Shown here in pieces: positions 1 to 7,841 of a stretch of DNA of 22,380 nucleotides. This DNA comes from Pavlovales sp. CCMP2436. Taxonomy: Eukaryota; Haptophyta; Pavlovophyceae; Pavlovales. The DNA is taken from the NCBI GenBank assembly GCA_026770615.1, contig MU631418.1, positions 238,227-260,606 on the forward strand. The letters are read 5' to 3'. Every line of letters begins with the position of its first letter. The stretch's first letter is position 1. A program made the position numbers and the translations under genes. The notes beneath the pieces are model-generated. The model had not been told where the DNA came from. It made no database searches and saw only the letters and a program-made list of their open reading frames with translations.

Positions 1-171
1 GAAGGTCGAGGCGACGGCCGACATCACGGGGGCCGAGGGGACCACCGGCATGTCCATCAGCGAGAGGACAAAGGTCGAAGGAACCACCGGCATATCCTTT
101 CCTGGAAGGACGCCGTCTTTGCTCGCCGCCACTGCCGCCAGCACGAGCACAGCGGCGAGTACGCCGTGCAT
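1..171 (-). CDS. N-terminus of a probable secreted protein (runs off left edge)
   Basis: An open frame starts with ATG at 171 and reads leftward for 57 codons to the window edge without a stop. It begins MHGVLAAVLVLAAVAASKDG: a short n-region, a hydrophobic core at residues 4-16 and an AxA-S type cleavage site near residues 15-17. This is a classical eukaryotic signal peptide, so the product should enter the secretory pathway. The mature part carries two near-repeats of about 14 residues, both starting DMPVVPS (residues 26-39 and 40-53). I do not recognise a family. The start is chosen because the signal peptide follows directly. The plus-strand frame over the same bases is low-complexity and looks like a shadow. 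The gene is divergent from everything to its right and is the only likely intact host gene seen. Its function cannot be inferred from the visible part. Confidence 0.55.
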   Translation of the reverse strand, partial: MHGVLAAVLVLAAVAASKDGVLPGKDMPVVPSTFVLSLMDMPVVPSAPVMSAVASTF

Positions 172-291
172 GGTCCACCCCGACCAGCCCCTACACGCAA
201 CCTCCTCGAGGATTCAACGCTCGTCCAAAGGAAGGCAGCATGATGCGGCAGGCTAAAGCACTCATGACTTCAATTATTGGTGTATGAAGAA

Positions 292-316
292 TGGTCACAG
301 TTTTTTATAGTGACCA
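292..316 (-). promoter_or_regulatory. TATA-like sequence inside a 7-bp inverted repeat
   Basis: TGGTCAC (292-298) and GTGACCA (310-316) are perfect inverted repeats around an AT-only core. On the minus strand the core reads TATAAAAAAC (309-300). It lies about 130 bp upstream of the ATG at 171 and has the right orientation for that gene, so a core promoter is plausible. This is inference from motif and position only. Confidence 0.3.
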
Positions 317-411
317 ATCGGCGCTGTACGAGCGGCGGAGTACGGCTAATGCTTAAACAGATACACGAACAATGCTTAAACTTATACGCGCGCTGAAGCT
401 CGCGAGGAGAC

Positions 412-440
412 CGAGACGGTCTAATTCGGAGACCGTCTCG
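412..440. repeat. Perfect 11-bp stem hairpin
   Basis: CGAGACGGTCT (412-422) and AGACCGTCTCG (430-440) are exactly complementary around a 7-nt loop. It lies in the 330-bp stretch between the secreted-protein gene and the coiled-coil relic. No other gene-like feature is visible between 172 and about 540 apart from the TATA/inverted repeat. The role is unknown: it could be a terminator-like or element-end structure. Confidence 0.5.
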
Positions 441-544
441 CGCTCAGCGTGCTACTCGGAGAAGAGCCCCGTTTCGTTGCTGAGCGCAGTACTTGTGCGT
501 GAGTGTGCGTCAGTAGGCCACTGTTGAGAGGCGCAGCAGACCCG

Positions 545-1510
545 CACAACCCACATGTCGTCGCACGGCCGCGGACCAAGGCCGAGGAGGAGGCGACGCT
601 CAGCGAGCGCGCCGAGGCCTTGCACCTCTGCACCGACCCGCCGCTGGCGCCGGGCATCAGCGCGTTGGCCATCCCTCCTGTCTTCACCGCGCCGTCGTTG
701 GTCCTGCACCGCTCAATCCTCGAGCTCGAGCTCGGCGAGTCGAAGACCCTGATCGAGATGGCCTTCTTCGACAAGGTCTCGGCGCACCTTGCCATCGTAT
801 CGTCGGTCGGCCTGCTCAGCGAAGCGGAACATGCTGAAGGAGGTCGGCGAGCACGGTGAGGTGGCCCGTCGTCTCCTCAACCCTGACCCTTTCTTCCCGT
901 GCCACGCCAATGAGGGACCTACAAAGTTCCTTTGGGGAGCCACGCGGAAAGCAACCGACGGCAAGACGCTCTGCCTCGACCTGACGCTCGGCAAATGCAT
1001 CACGGCCCACCCGATACTGTTTGAGCACTTGAGCTTCAGTGTTCGGAGCGGCAGCTGCTCGGGCAGGAGCGCGCCATGCTGCGCGAGGAGCGCCACAACT
1101 TCGGTGTGACAGTGCTCGAGCACCGCTAGGACCTCGCGGCGCAGTGCGACAAGCTCTTCTGCCACCAGAAGGAGATGGCGGTGAGCCACGCCTCGCAGCT
1201 GCAGCGTGCGCTTCCAGCAGCGCACGGTCGACGACGAGCGCACGACGCTTCACGTGGCGAAATACGTGCGCGCGCTCGACAAGGAGCGTGCGGCGCTCGA
1301 CAAGTACGTGCACACGCTGCAGCCGAGTTGATCTCTGAGCGCTCGCGGCTGCAGGACGTGAGTGCATCGTGCGTGGCCTGCTCGCGCGCCATCTCGCTGC
1401 TGCACAAGGAGATGTCACTCAACCGTGAGAATGCAAAGCGCGAGGCGGCCGAGCTCGCCAGCCGCAGCGGCCAGCTCGAGCGCGCCACCCTCGACGGACG
1501 GCTTGAGTGA
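545..1510 (+). pseudogene. Frameshifted coiled-coil-like protein gene relic
   Basis: Sensible protein can be followed on the plus strand only by changing frame. One frame runs about 545-835 (ending near LLSEAE). A second runs about 826-1045 (RNMLKEVGEHGEVARRLLNP, then an FLWGATRKATDGK stretch). The first frame resumes at 1046 (QLLGQERAMLREERHNFGV) and contains an in-frame TAG at about 1127. A short compensated shift covers about 1218-1329, and the first frame then runs to a TGA at 1508-1510. The second half is rich in Glu, Arg, Lys, Leu and Ala with heptad-like spacing, typical of a coiled coil. I recognise no catalytic motif and no family. Shifts plus the TAG make a pseudogene more likely than a live gene, although unrecognised small introns could mimic some shifts. 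Opposite-strand frames here lack plausible composition and were treated as shadows. Confidence 0.4.
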
Positions 1511-1728
1511 GCGATTTGCGCCCATCGGCTAAACTTATCGGCACGCGATCGGCACGCGTGGTGACAAGTGGTGGGCGCACGGTTAATTGATCAGGTCTGA
1601 CAATGATGAGTGATGATGAGTGATGTGTGAGAACTAGCTTATCTTTAATATACATACATATGGCGAGAAATAATATTAGTGTACATAGCCATCTCAATCT
1701 CGTATTTATACTATATAGTAAACATAGA
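1511..1728 (+). other. AT-richer interval, possible intron
   Basis: After the TGA that closes the coiled-coil frame, GTGAGC (1507-1512) resembles a splice donor, and an AG precedes 1729, where coding character resumes. The interval is much more AT-rich than its flanks and contains short TGATGAG repeats near 1602-1623. Simple GT-AG splicing did not restore the downstream frame exactly, so the intron reading is tentative. Confidence 0.25.
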
Positions 1729-1951
1729 GGCGGCCGCGCGCATCAAGAAGCAGCTCATCGACACGATCGCGGCACGCGGCCATGCGCAGCTGCTGCTCGC
1801 GCGCTTGAGCGCGCTGGCCCCGATCGCTGCCCAGCGTGGGAACACGACAAACAGCAACCAGCAGATCATCTCCCTAAACGCCTTTGCCCGGGCACACTAC
1901 CGGAGAACTATCGGCACGCGCGGTGGCGCCCAAGCCAGCGCAGCCGACTAA
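1729..1951 (+). pseudogene. Exon-like C-terminal coding fragment overlapping repeat R1
   Basis: From 1729 an open frame reads AAARIKKQLIDTIAARGHAQ and continues with a Leu/Ala-rich helical stretch, then Asn/Gln-rich and Arg/Ala-rich residues, to a TAA at 1949-1951. Composition suits the C-terminus of the coiled-coil relic upstream, perhaps after an intron. From 1833 onward the sequence is repeated in inverted orientation at the right end of the window, where the frame is largely kept but has an extra stop near its end. The fragment therefore belongs to a repeated element, not a single-copy gene. No known domain was recognised. Confidence 0.35.
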
Positions 1952-2042
1952 GGCACGCAGCAGACAATGGGCGACGCAGCGCTCAGACCAGCACAACATT
2001 CAGAACAGTCAGACGCCAGCTTGAATTCCGATCATAAATATA
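1833..2042 (+). repeat. Repeat R1, copy a
   Basis: This is one of four R1 copies. Copies b (11818-11963) and d (22171-22380) are on the minus strand, and copy c (19249-19350) is on the plus strand. All end in a version of GCCAGCTTGAATCC followed by an ATCATAAATATA-like tail, but they begin at different points. A common 3' end, variable 5' truncation and an ATA-type tail are what target-primed retrotransposition (LINE or LINE-mobilised sequence) leaves. Confidence 0.6.
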
Positions 2043-2223
2043 ATAAACCCGCACCCCGCCGTTGTGCCTGACCCGACGGGCAGCTTATTTTTAGTTATAA
2101 TTATATAATCTAGCCGTCTCAGACCTACTGACCTAGCCATCTTGGATTCAATGGAATATGATTTATTCCGCTCTTTCCTCTCATCGTCGTCGGTCGTGAA
2201 AGCTGCTGAGCCGCTAATATTAA
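2043..2223. other. Non-coding spacer, no gene seen
   Basis: No convincing frame is present. ATTTATTCCGCTC near 2160 recurs near 8684 inside the LTR insert. GCTGAGCC plus a TAATATTAA-like string at 2206-2223 recurs near 11742 and 11963, so the target of element A's 3' LTR was itself repetitive DNA. Confidence 0.4.
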
Positions 2224-2637
2224 TGTTAGAATATACCTCTATTGGCATCACACAGCAGGCCAGTTACGGTATCTGCTGAGTACAGGTGCGCGGCTCGAGC
2301 TCGAGGCGCCCTGCGGCAGATGACTAATCAGTTGCACAAACTGGCACAAGCAAAGATGGACGGAGCGGTTCCTTAAACGTAACCGAGTTTTTAGGGCGAT
2401 CCCTAAAAACTCTAGGTACGGTTAGGAAGATTCTCATCCTGGACTCTTCGTGGACTCTATGAGTCCACTTCCGATAGTTGGGTTAGGAGCCTTCTTAACC
2501 CCGTCGACGAATGCCGCCGACCGGAAGTGTGTCGTCGCAATGGGGGAAAGGATAACTCTCTAATAAAAACCCCTGTGAGTACCCTCGAATACTCACACAC
2601 ATCCGTCCACGCTCAAGAGCGCACACGAATGCTAGTA
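2224..2637 (-). repeat. 3' LTR of element A
   Basis: This 414-bp sequence matches the split copy at 8567-8672 plus 9876-10178 throughout. On the plus strand it starts TGTTAGAATATACC. Its other end is GCTAGTA where the 5' LTR has GCTAACA, so the terminal dinucleotide is mutated here. It contains three hairpin-forming palindromes: 2385-2412 (12-bp stem, 4-nt loop), 2450-2468 (8-bp stem, 3-nt loop) and 2575-2596 (7-bp stem). No coding sequence was seen. Confidence 0.85.
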
Positions 2638-2646
2638 CCCCCCGCG
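2638..2646 (-). promoter_or_regulatory. Polypurine tract of element A
   Basis: On the minus strand CGCGGGGGG sits immediately upstream of the 3' LTR and just after the RNase H stop. This is the expected place and composition for plus-strand DNA priming in an LTR retrotransposon. Confidence 0.6.
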
Positions 2647-2648
2647 AC

Positions 2649-3248
2649 TCACGGCGTGGGGACTGCAGCCACATGGTGCATGATGACGTCGACGTGCCGA
2701 TGGAAAATCGTCGCCGTGGTCGCCTTGATCATGATGTCCGCGCGGTTGAGATCGGTGTGGACCTTTATGACCTTGATCGAGCCATTCTCGTGCGCCGCAC
2801 GGATGTAGTAGAACTTCACATCGATGTGCTTCGATCGTTTGTGGTGAACCGGGTTCTTGACCAGGTTGATCGTGCCCTGGTTATCCTCGTCGATGGTGGT
2901 GGGGCCTGTCTCCGGCTGATGGAGGAAAGACGCCAGCCCTCGAAGATAAACCAGCTCGCGGCAGCACTCGCTGAGGGCGATGTACTCGGACTCACAAGTC
3001 GAGAGTGCAATGACCGACTGCAGGCTTGAGTGCCACGCGATGGGCGTGCCGTTGTACATAATTATGTACCCGGTCGTGGAGCGCCGCTCCACTCTGTCGT
3101 TGGCCCAGTCGGCGTCAGCGAACGCCGAGAGGCCGGAATGTACACTGTCCGCTTCGCAGCGGAAGAGCAGTCCTAGGCGTAGGGTGCCCTTCAGGTACCT
3201 CAGCACCCGCTTGGCGCTGAGCATATCGCGCACCCTTGGTGTGCTCAT
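2649..3248 (-). pseudogene. Copia RNase H domain (element A)
   Basis: This 199-residue segment ends the element A polyprotein. It degrades the RNA strand of the RNA-DNA hybrid during reverse transcription in the particle. Visible family marks are the tether RVLRYLKGTLRLG (14-26), ADADWA with catalytic Asp (residues 44-49), STCESEYIALSE with catalytic Glu88 (83-94), EDNQ with Asp122, and SKHIDVKFYYIR (139-150), all in the copia order and spacing. The last catalytic-type Asp follows in the HTDLNRADI stretch. It is in the same frame as the RT upstream, separated only by one TGA (3249-3251) after NSLAR. The visible ATG is therefore not a natural start. The domain itself looks complete and recent in decay. 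Confidence 0.9.
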
Positions 3249-4310
3249 TCACCTTGCCAGCGAGTTGGTGGCGTGCGCCAGGTCGGGTCGGCATGTCGTC
3301 ATGGCGAACATGATCGCACCCGTGATCTCTTGGTACGTCTTCAGGTCTTTCTTGTTGAGCAACTGCTCATCAGGCTCGGCGAAGTTGTCATTCTCGGCCT
3401 CCGGCGTCCGGGCCGGCTTGCTCTCGGCCGTGCCGAATCTGTCGAGGATCCCCCTGAGATAAGTCTCTAGGTGCATGTACATCCCTCTGGGGGTGTACTC
3501 GAACTGTGCGCCCAGGGACTTCCCAAGCTCGTCCTGCACCTTCAGGGTGTGGTGCTTCGCGAGGTCTGCCGTGAGCTTGTCAATTGCCTTCGGGTTACCC
3601 GTCAGCTTGAGCAAAATTAGGTCGTCTACGAAGTTGCCGGCGATGATCACACCTCCACACGGTGCAATCTTGATGAAGATACACGGTGCGCCCTCACAGG
3701 GCACGAATCCACGTTCAAGCAAGCGTGCTTGATGGTGTCGGTACCATGCGCGGCCCGACTGTTTGAGACCCATCTGTGCTTTGATGGCCTCAGCAACGAC
3801 GATGTACCCCAGCGGGGCCGTCGTCTGCGCCACATAGCCAGCTGGCAGGGTGAACAGAGGGCGGTCTCCCTCCTCAAGGGTGGACGTCAGGTAGGCGTCC
3901 GAGACATCTACTTTCCAGAAGATCTTGACCTCGGCGTGCTTCAGATTGGATCGGCGCTTGCCGTCCATCTTGGCACCAATCGCCAGGAGAAGACGAACTC
4001 GCTCGCTCCTGTTGGTGGGAGAGAACACCTCGGTGTAGTCAATTTCCTCACGCGGGTAGTTGCCCATCACCACCATGCGTGCCTTCCAACGGGTGATCTC
4101 ACCCGTCTTGTCCGACTTGGCCTTGTAGATCCATTGTGACGGCAGTACTCTGGTACCAGCCTTCACCACCTTGTCGTTGAAGGTGTTGAGGTCTCGATGC
4201 GCTACCAGGTTGGACTCTATCGCCTCACGCCACTTGTCTGCGTTGGGCGATGCTCTCGCCTGGCGGAAGTTGCGCGGGAGGGTGACCGGGACCCCCTTGT
4301 GCGTGATGCC
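3249..4310 (-). pseudogene. Copia reverse transcriptase domain (element A, RVT_2 type)
   Basis: One frame runs from the edge of the tandem duplication at 4310 to the TGA at 3249. It opens with the RVT_2 entry motif (ASPNADKWREAIESNL), then DLNTF and WIYKAK, then FWKVDVSDAYL with the first catalytic Asp, LKQSGRAWYRHH, and the FVDDLILL box (a YVDD variant). It ends with TCRPDLAHATNSLAR, which leads directly into the RNase H tether. Residues needed for polymerisation are present. The upstream integrase-RT linker lies in a different frame because the 82-bp duplication offset is not a multiple of three. With one copy removed on paper, the linker frame runs into the RT frame. There is no independent start; it was part of a gag-pol polyprotein. 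Confidence 0.9.
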
Positions 4311-4468
4311 TATTGCCGCTCGGGCAGACGCCAGCTCAGTGGTCTTGGCCTTGCTCCTCGAAGCCCTGTCCCGCCTCAGCGGGTCGAGCGCTTATTGCCG
4401 CTCGGGCAGACGCCAGCTCAGTGGTCTTGGCCTTGCTCCTCGAAGCCCTGTTCCGCCTCAGCGGGTCG
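4311..4468. repeat. Near-perfect 76-bp tandem duplication, offset 82 bp
   Basis: The segment 4311-4386 recurs at 4393-4468 with one difference (GTCCCGCC versus GTTCCGCC) and a 6-bp spacer. It lies in the Arg/Lys-rich linker between integrase and RT. An offset of 82 is 3n+1, so it shifts the reading frame. The near identity implies a young event. Confidence 0.9.
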
Positions 4469-5513
4469 TGCCCCTTGTGCAGAGCTTGGATCGGGTTCGC
4501 CTCGACGAGGCCCGTCTCCTTCTCGCTCTCCAACATTCTTGCTCGCACGCTTGTGAGGTCATCACGACGGTCCAGTTCCTCCTCCGTGTCTTTGTCGTGC
4601 TCGAATCGTCATCCGAGTAGAGGATTGGTCTGTCAACGGGGGCGGAGCTTTTGTCAGTGGCTGTCACAGGCTTGCCGGTGGTCGTTTCGACCAGCTTGTT
4701 GGAGTCGTGCAGGATAGGAGCTTGGTCGCTCCTCTTCTCGCTCGAGATCCCCTCGAACGAGTCGATGTTCACCCTCCAAGGAGTGTGTATCCCCCCCGCG
4801 ACCAGCTCTCTCTCGTCGATCTGTACGTGCCGAGAGAAGTTCACCGTGCCGTCTGCTAAGAGGACGATGTACCCAAGAATCAAGCGCATGGAATATCCAT
4901 ATTGCACGCCATCCCCTCCGTAGCCCAGAATGAATCCCCGTTCCATCGGAGGGCCGAGCTTGCCGCTCTTCTTTCGGGCCGGGCCGATGAGAAGCATCCT
5001 GCATGGAGCTCCGAACACGGCTAGGTGTTTAGCTGTCGGTCGTCTGCCGAAGAAAATCTCATTCGGCGAGACCCAGATGCGGACGTTGTCTTGTACGATC
5101 TGCTGTGATGCGAGCATGTTGCGAGCTACGCAGGCATGTCGCATCGCCCAGTGCCAGCGCCTGTTTGGCACCTTGGACATGGTCAGGATTGCTCTCGTAT
5201 CTGCCGAGAGGGTCCCGATGTAGCGCTCGACCTTGCCGTTGGATTCCGGCGTGTCTTGCGCTGAGGTCACATTCGCTGACAATCCGAACTCAATCAAGAG
5301 ATCATCAGTGTCCTTCGAGTTGAGGTTCGTGCCTCCATCCGTATGAATTCTCCGTTGCCCAAAACCCGGGCCGAGAAGGAGGTGTGCGCCCAAGTTAGCG
5401 TGGATGCCGAGCTCCAGGAACCACAGTCGTAGCAGACGTGCAATTACCCTCATATGTTTCCCGAAGTAAACCCAACCCCGGTTCGAAGCGTCGTCTAGAC
5501 CAGACGAGGCCAT
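4469..5513 (-). pseudogene. Copia integrase core and C-terminal region (element A)
   Basis: This region encodes the rve-type DDE integrase that inserts the cDNA copy. From 5513 the frame reads LDDASNRGWVYF (catalytic Asp7), RRIHTDGGTNLNS (Asp59) and NGKVERYIGTL (Glu96), giving a D,D36E triad. A GRRPTAKHLAVFGAPCRMLL region and GFILGY follow, then VNFSRHVQIDE, the usual copia integrase tail. An acidic SDDDSS linker comes next. Near 4600 coding shifts to another frame (DTEEELDRRDDLTSVRARM, then ESEKETGLVEANPIQALHKG), which runs into the tandem duplication. A further shift near 5505 separates the core from its N-terminal part. The ATG at 5513 is accidental. The triad is intact although the polyprotein is broken. 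Confidence 0.85.
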
Positions 5514-5849
5514 ATCGCATCCCTAGGGAACTCCCATCGGTGCCGACGGGCAGGTTCACTTTTGATATCGTTTAGATATCTAGATGAGTTATCTGACCCG
5601 GTAGTTCCGCCCTAGGTATAGGTACGGAGAAGATTGACTTTCGCATGCGCGCGTCAGTCAGAGTGCTGAGAGCAGCCTGTCGTGGCTATCTGCTGTCCAT
5701 GTCCAGGACAGATCCGCTCAAGAGCGAGCGCTGAAGCAACTGCTTGTTAGCGATGCCCAATCTCGTCGACCAAAGAGCTAGCCAGTCGTCTTCTGCCGCA
5801 AGCTTGCGGCGGGACTGCTCTTCTAGCTCGGTGCCAGACGTGGGCCTTA
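5514..5849 (-). pseudogene. Degenerate pre-integrase (HHCC) region (element A)
   Basis: Reading the frame in which codons start at 5520, 5517 and so on, the segment gives LALWSTRLGIANKQLLQRSL near 5778-5719. This matches the copia pre-integrase consensus LWHxRLGH, but Ser and Ile stand where the two zinc-binding His would be. The paired Cys expected next are not recognisable; the corresponding stretch reads AALSTLTDARMRKS after a TAG near 5692. Farther on come IPRAELPGQITHLDI, a TAA near 5568, and VNLPVGTDGSSLGMRYGLVW, which leads into the integrase core after a frameshift. The zinc-binding function appears lost by mutation, or the family uses other ligands. Confidence 0.65.
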
Positions 5850-6116
5850 GGCGTTGGGATGGAGGTCAGCCTGTGTCCTCTTCCCCAGGCGGTCGAAGAT
5901 CGGCTGAGACGGCGCCCTCGACTGCACGCCCCGCCCTCCCTAGTTGCCTCTGCCCGTGGTGCCTCTGGCGAAGCCACGGCCTCGGGTGGTAGCGCCGCCA
6001 TTAAAGCCTCTTCCGCCGTACCCCCCCTGCGGCTTGGCAGCGATGGTGTAGGCTGCGTATCCCTTCCCAGCTGAGGAGGGCTGCCCCATGGGCATGGGGG
6101 TAGTGCCGTGGCGGGA
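5850..6116 (-). pseudogene. Gly-Arg-rich (RGG-like) spacer between protease and integrase (element A)
   Basis: In the frame with codons at 6020, 6017 and so on, the minus strand reads PMPMGQPSSAGKGYAAY and then a stretch dominated by Gly, Arg and Phe (6028-5940): GGYGGRGFNGG, TTRGRGFARG, TTGRGN, then a TAG at 5940-5942 and GGRG beyond it. Such repeats in other proteins are RGG boxes that bind RNA. The frame joins the post-protease sequence by a shift near 6110. Element A shows no CCHC knuckle in its gag, so this may be its nucleic-acid binding segment, in an unusual position. The RNA-binding role is inference from composition. Confidence 0.5.
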
Positions 6117-6977
6117 TCTGGTCTTCCAGCATGTGGATGGTGGCCTGCATCATTGACTGCTCGTCCAGGCCCATCACTACTCCTCCCTGCTTGGAGAAGT
6201 CCACTGTCGCCCCCGTTGGCTTGAAGGCGACTGTGATGCCCTCGGTCGTGAAAGCTTGCACGGCAAGGAGGGACATCTCCATGCTTGGAGCTGCCCAGCA
6301 GAGCATGCGCACTGCCTACGTGGCGCCTGTGCGCGCGCACTTCAGATCCATCAAGAGCATGCATTTCTCCTTAATCTCCAGAATGCGACCATCGCCCCAT
6401 CGGATGCGGCCCTTCATCTTCATCCTGGAGTGGAGCAGCTCTCTCGATGCCATGCTCACTGTGGCACCGGAGTCGAACACAGCGTGTGTGGGGACGGTGA
6501 AATTGTCATCGTCCACACGGCGTGAATCGTGCTGCATCGGCGCACGGTCGCGTGCGTCCGTGCTGTCGGGGTAGCTGAATCGCCGGTAGCGCCAGTAGAG
6601 ATCTAATACGGGCCTCGACTCGAAGTGCGCATTGCGGGCGTCGCCGAACTCGGCGTCTGCACTGTGCGCCTTCTCGAGCCCCGTCCTTAAGTCGATCTTG
6701 CGGTGTTGGCCGGTGAACAAGTTGGTGTCCCCGTCTGAGTCGCTGCTCAGCTCCTCCTCCCAGGAGAAGATAGCGCGCACCCGCCGCTCGGGCGGGTGGC
6801 ACACCCGGCGGATAGTGGTCACATCCACCTCGGGGAAGCCCATGTCACGCAGAACTGCTGCGCTGTGCTTCTCCCAGACCCACTCCGCGAGTAGAACGAT
6901 TGTCGAAGCGCACGTGTGGAGGTCATTGTCCTCGTCGCGCACGATCTGGATGTAGCGCAGCGTCTTGGCGAGGAGCG
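6111..6977 (-). pseudogene. Gag C-terminal part and copia aspartic protease (element A)
   Basis: The frame starting near 6977 reads through PLLAKTLRYIQIV, an acidic SSDSDGD stretch and a Tyr/Arg-rich segment to THAVFDSGATVSMASREL. The Asp-Ser-Gly at 6472-6474 is the retroviral-type aspartic protease active site that processes gag-pol. Downstream RIRWGDGRILEIKEKCMLL fits the protease flap region. A TAG at 6316 interrupts the same frame, which resumes with SLLAVQAFTTEGITVAFKPT, resembling the copia sequence that links protease to the pre-integrase motif. No CCHC knuckle precedes the protease. The upstream gag is in another frame (shift near 6977). Confidence 0.75.
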
Positions 6978-7839
6978 GCCCAGCTTCTCGGCCACTTTTG
7001 CGTTGAGGCTGACGCGTAGGTCGAGCATAAGACCCACACGGTCTGGCTTGCGGTCGTCAGCCTTGATGTTGCTGTCAAACCCTGCACTCGGCTTTGCGAC
7101 CGGAGGGCGTCGGAAGCTGCGGCGGTGGAAGTCTAGCAGTCCCAGCAAGCTGTCCACTTGCGGAAGCTTGATCGGCTCCTCCGCGTCGCTGTCAGGGTCG
7201 GAGTTATCTTTTAGCTATGGCACTTCTTCCAGATCTGGCACGCCCTCGTCCGCCAGCTGCGGTCGCGGTGCGTTGCTTATCGGCGCGCTCCTCAGCTGGG
7301 GTGGCGTCTGCGGCCTCGGTGCGCGTGGCTACGGCAAACCTCCCAGCTGGGTAGGCGGCGGCAGCGACGGCCTCGGTGCGTGTGTTGTCGGCACGCCGTC
7401 GTATGAATCTTGGTTTTCGAAAATAAACCTTTCGAGGTCAAACGCTCGAACTCCCCTCAAGTATGCGTCTCCCGTTGGTTCCACTCCAAGGCACACCACT
7501 GTCTGTGATCTAGCCCCAGCAGTTCTCTCGGAACCCAGTTCGTTGGTCTCAGCCAAAGGCTTGTTGGGAAGGAACGAAGGCTTGTTCTGAACCCGCAAAG
7601 GCTTGTTGAGAAAGCACGAAGACTCGATGTCCTCGCACGTAGGCTTGTTGAGGGCGATGAAATGCTTGTTCTTCTCCCCCAAAGTCAGCAAGTCGAGACC
7701 CACCTTGTAGTCCTCGGACGAAGGCTTATTCTCCTCGCGTCTCCCCCGTGCGGCTACCACCGCGTCTCAGTTAGCCAAAAGGCTGTCCACCTCTGCCAGC
7801 AGAAAGAACTTTTCTACTGGAGAAATAGATTCCACGGCG
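6978..7839 (-). pseudogene. Middle of element A gag, with heptad NKP repeats
   Basis: One frame covers this segment but has a TGA near 7770 and TAGs at 7329 and about 7217. It is assigned to gag by position between the N-terminal gag segment and the protease. I recognise no capsid motif by eye. A distinctive stretch at about 7536-7670 repeats Asn-Lys-Pro every seven residues (LNKPLRV, QNKPSFL, PNKPLAE and relatives), a degenerate 21-bp DNA repeat. A Pro-rich region (THAPRPSLPPPTQLGG) and an acidic SDPDSDAEEP segment follow, then DRVGLMLDLRVSLNAKVAEK before the frameshift near 6977. The TIR element at 7842-8008 cuts it off from the N-terminus. Confidence 0.55.
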
Positions 7840-7841
7840 TA

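Noticed and set aside
421..1418. Several minus-strand open frames opposite the coiled-coil relic
   Set aside because: They are Arg/Ala/Ser-rich with no motif, and the plus-strand reading has far better amino-acid composition. They are open only because of high GC.
2649..5520. Many plus-strand open frames across the RT, RNase H and integrase of element A
   Set aside because: They overlap minus-strand copia domains with clear catalytic motifs, so they are antisense shadows.
3129..6318. Reassigned stop codons as an explanation for the in-frame stops of element A
   Set aside because: All three stop codons occur within the frames, together with frameshifts and insertions, which is ordinary decay.
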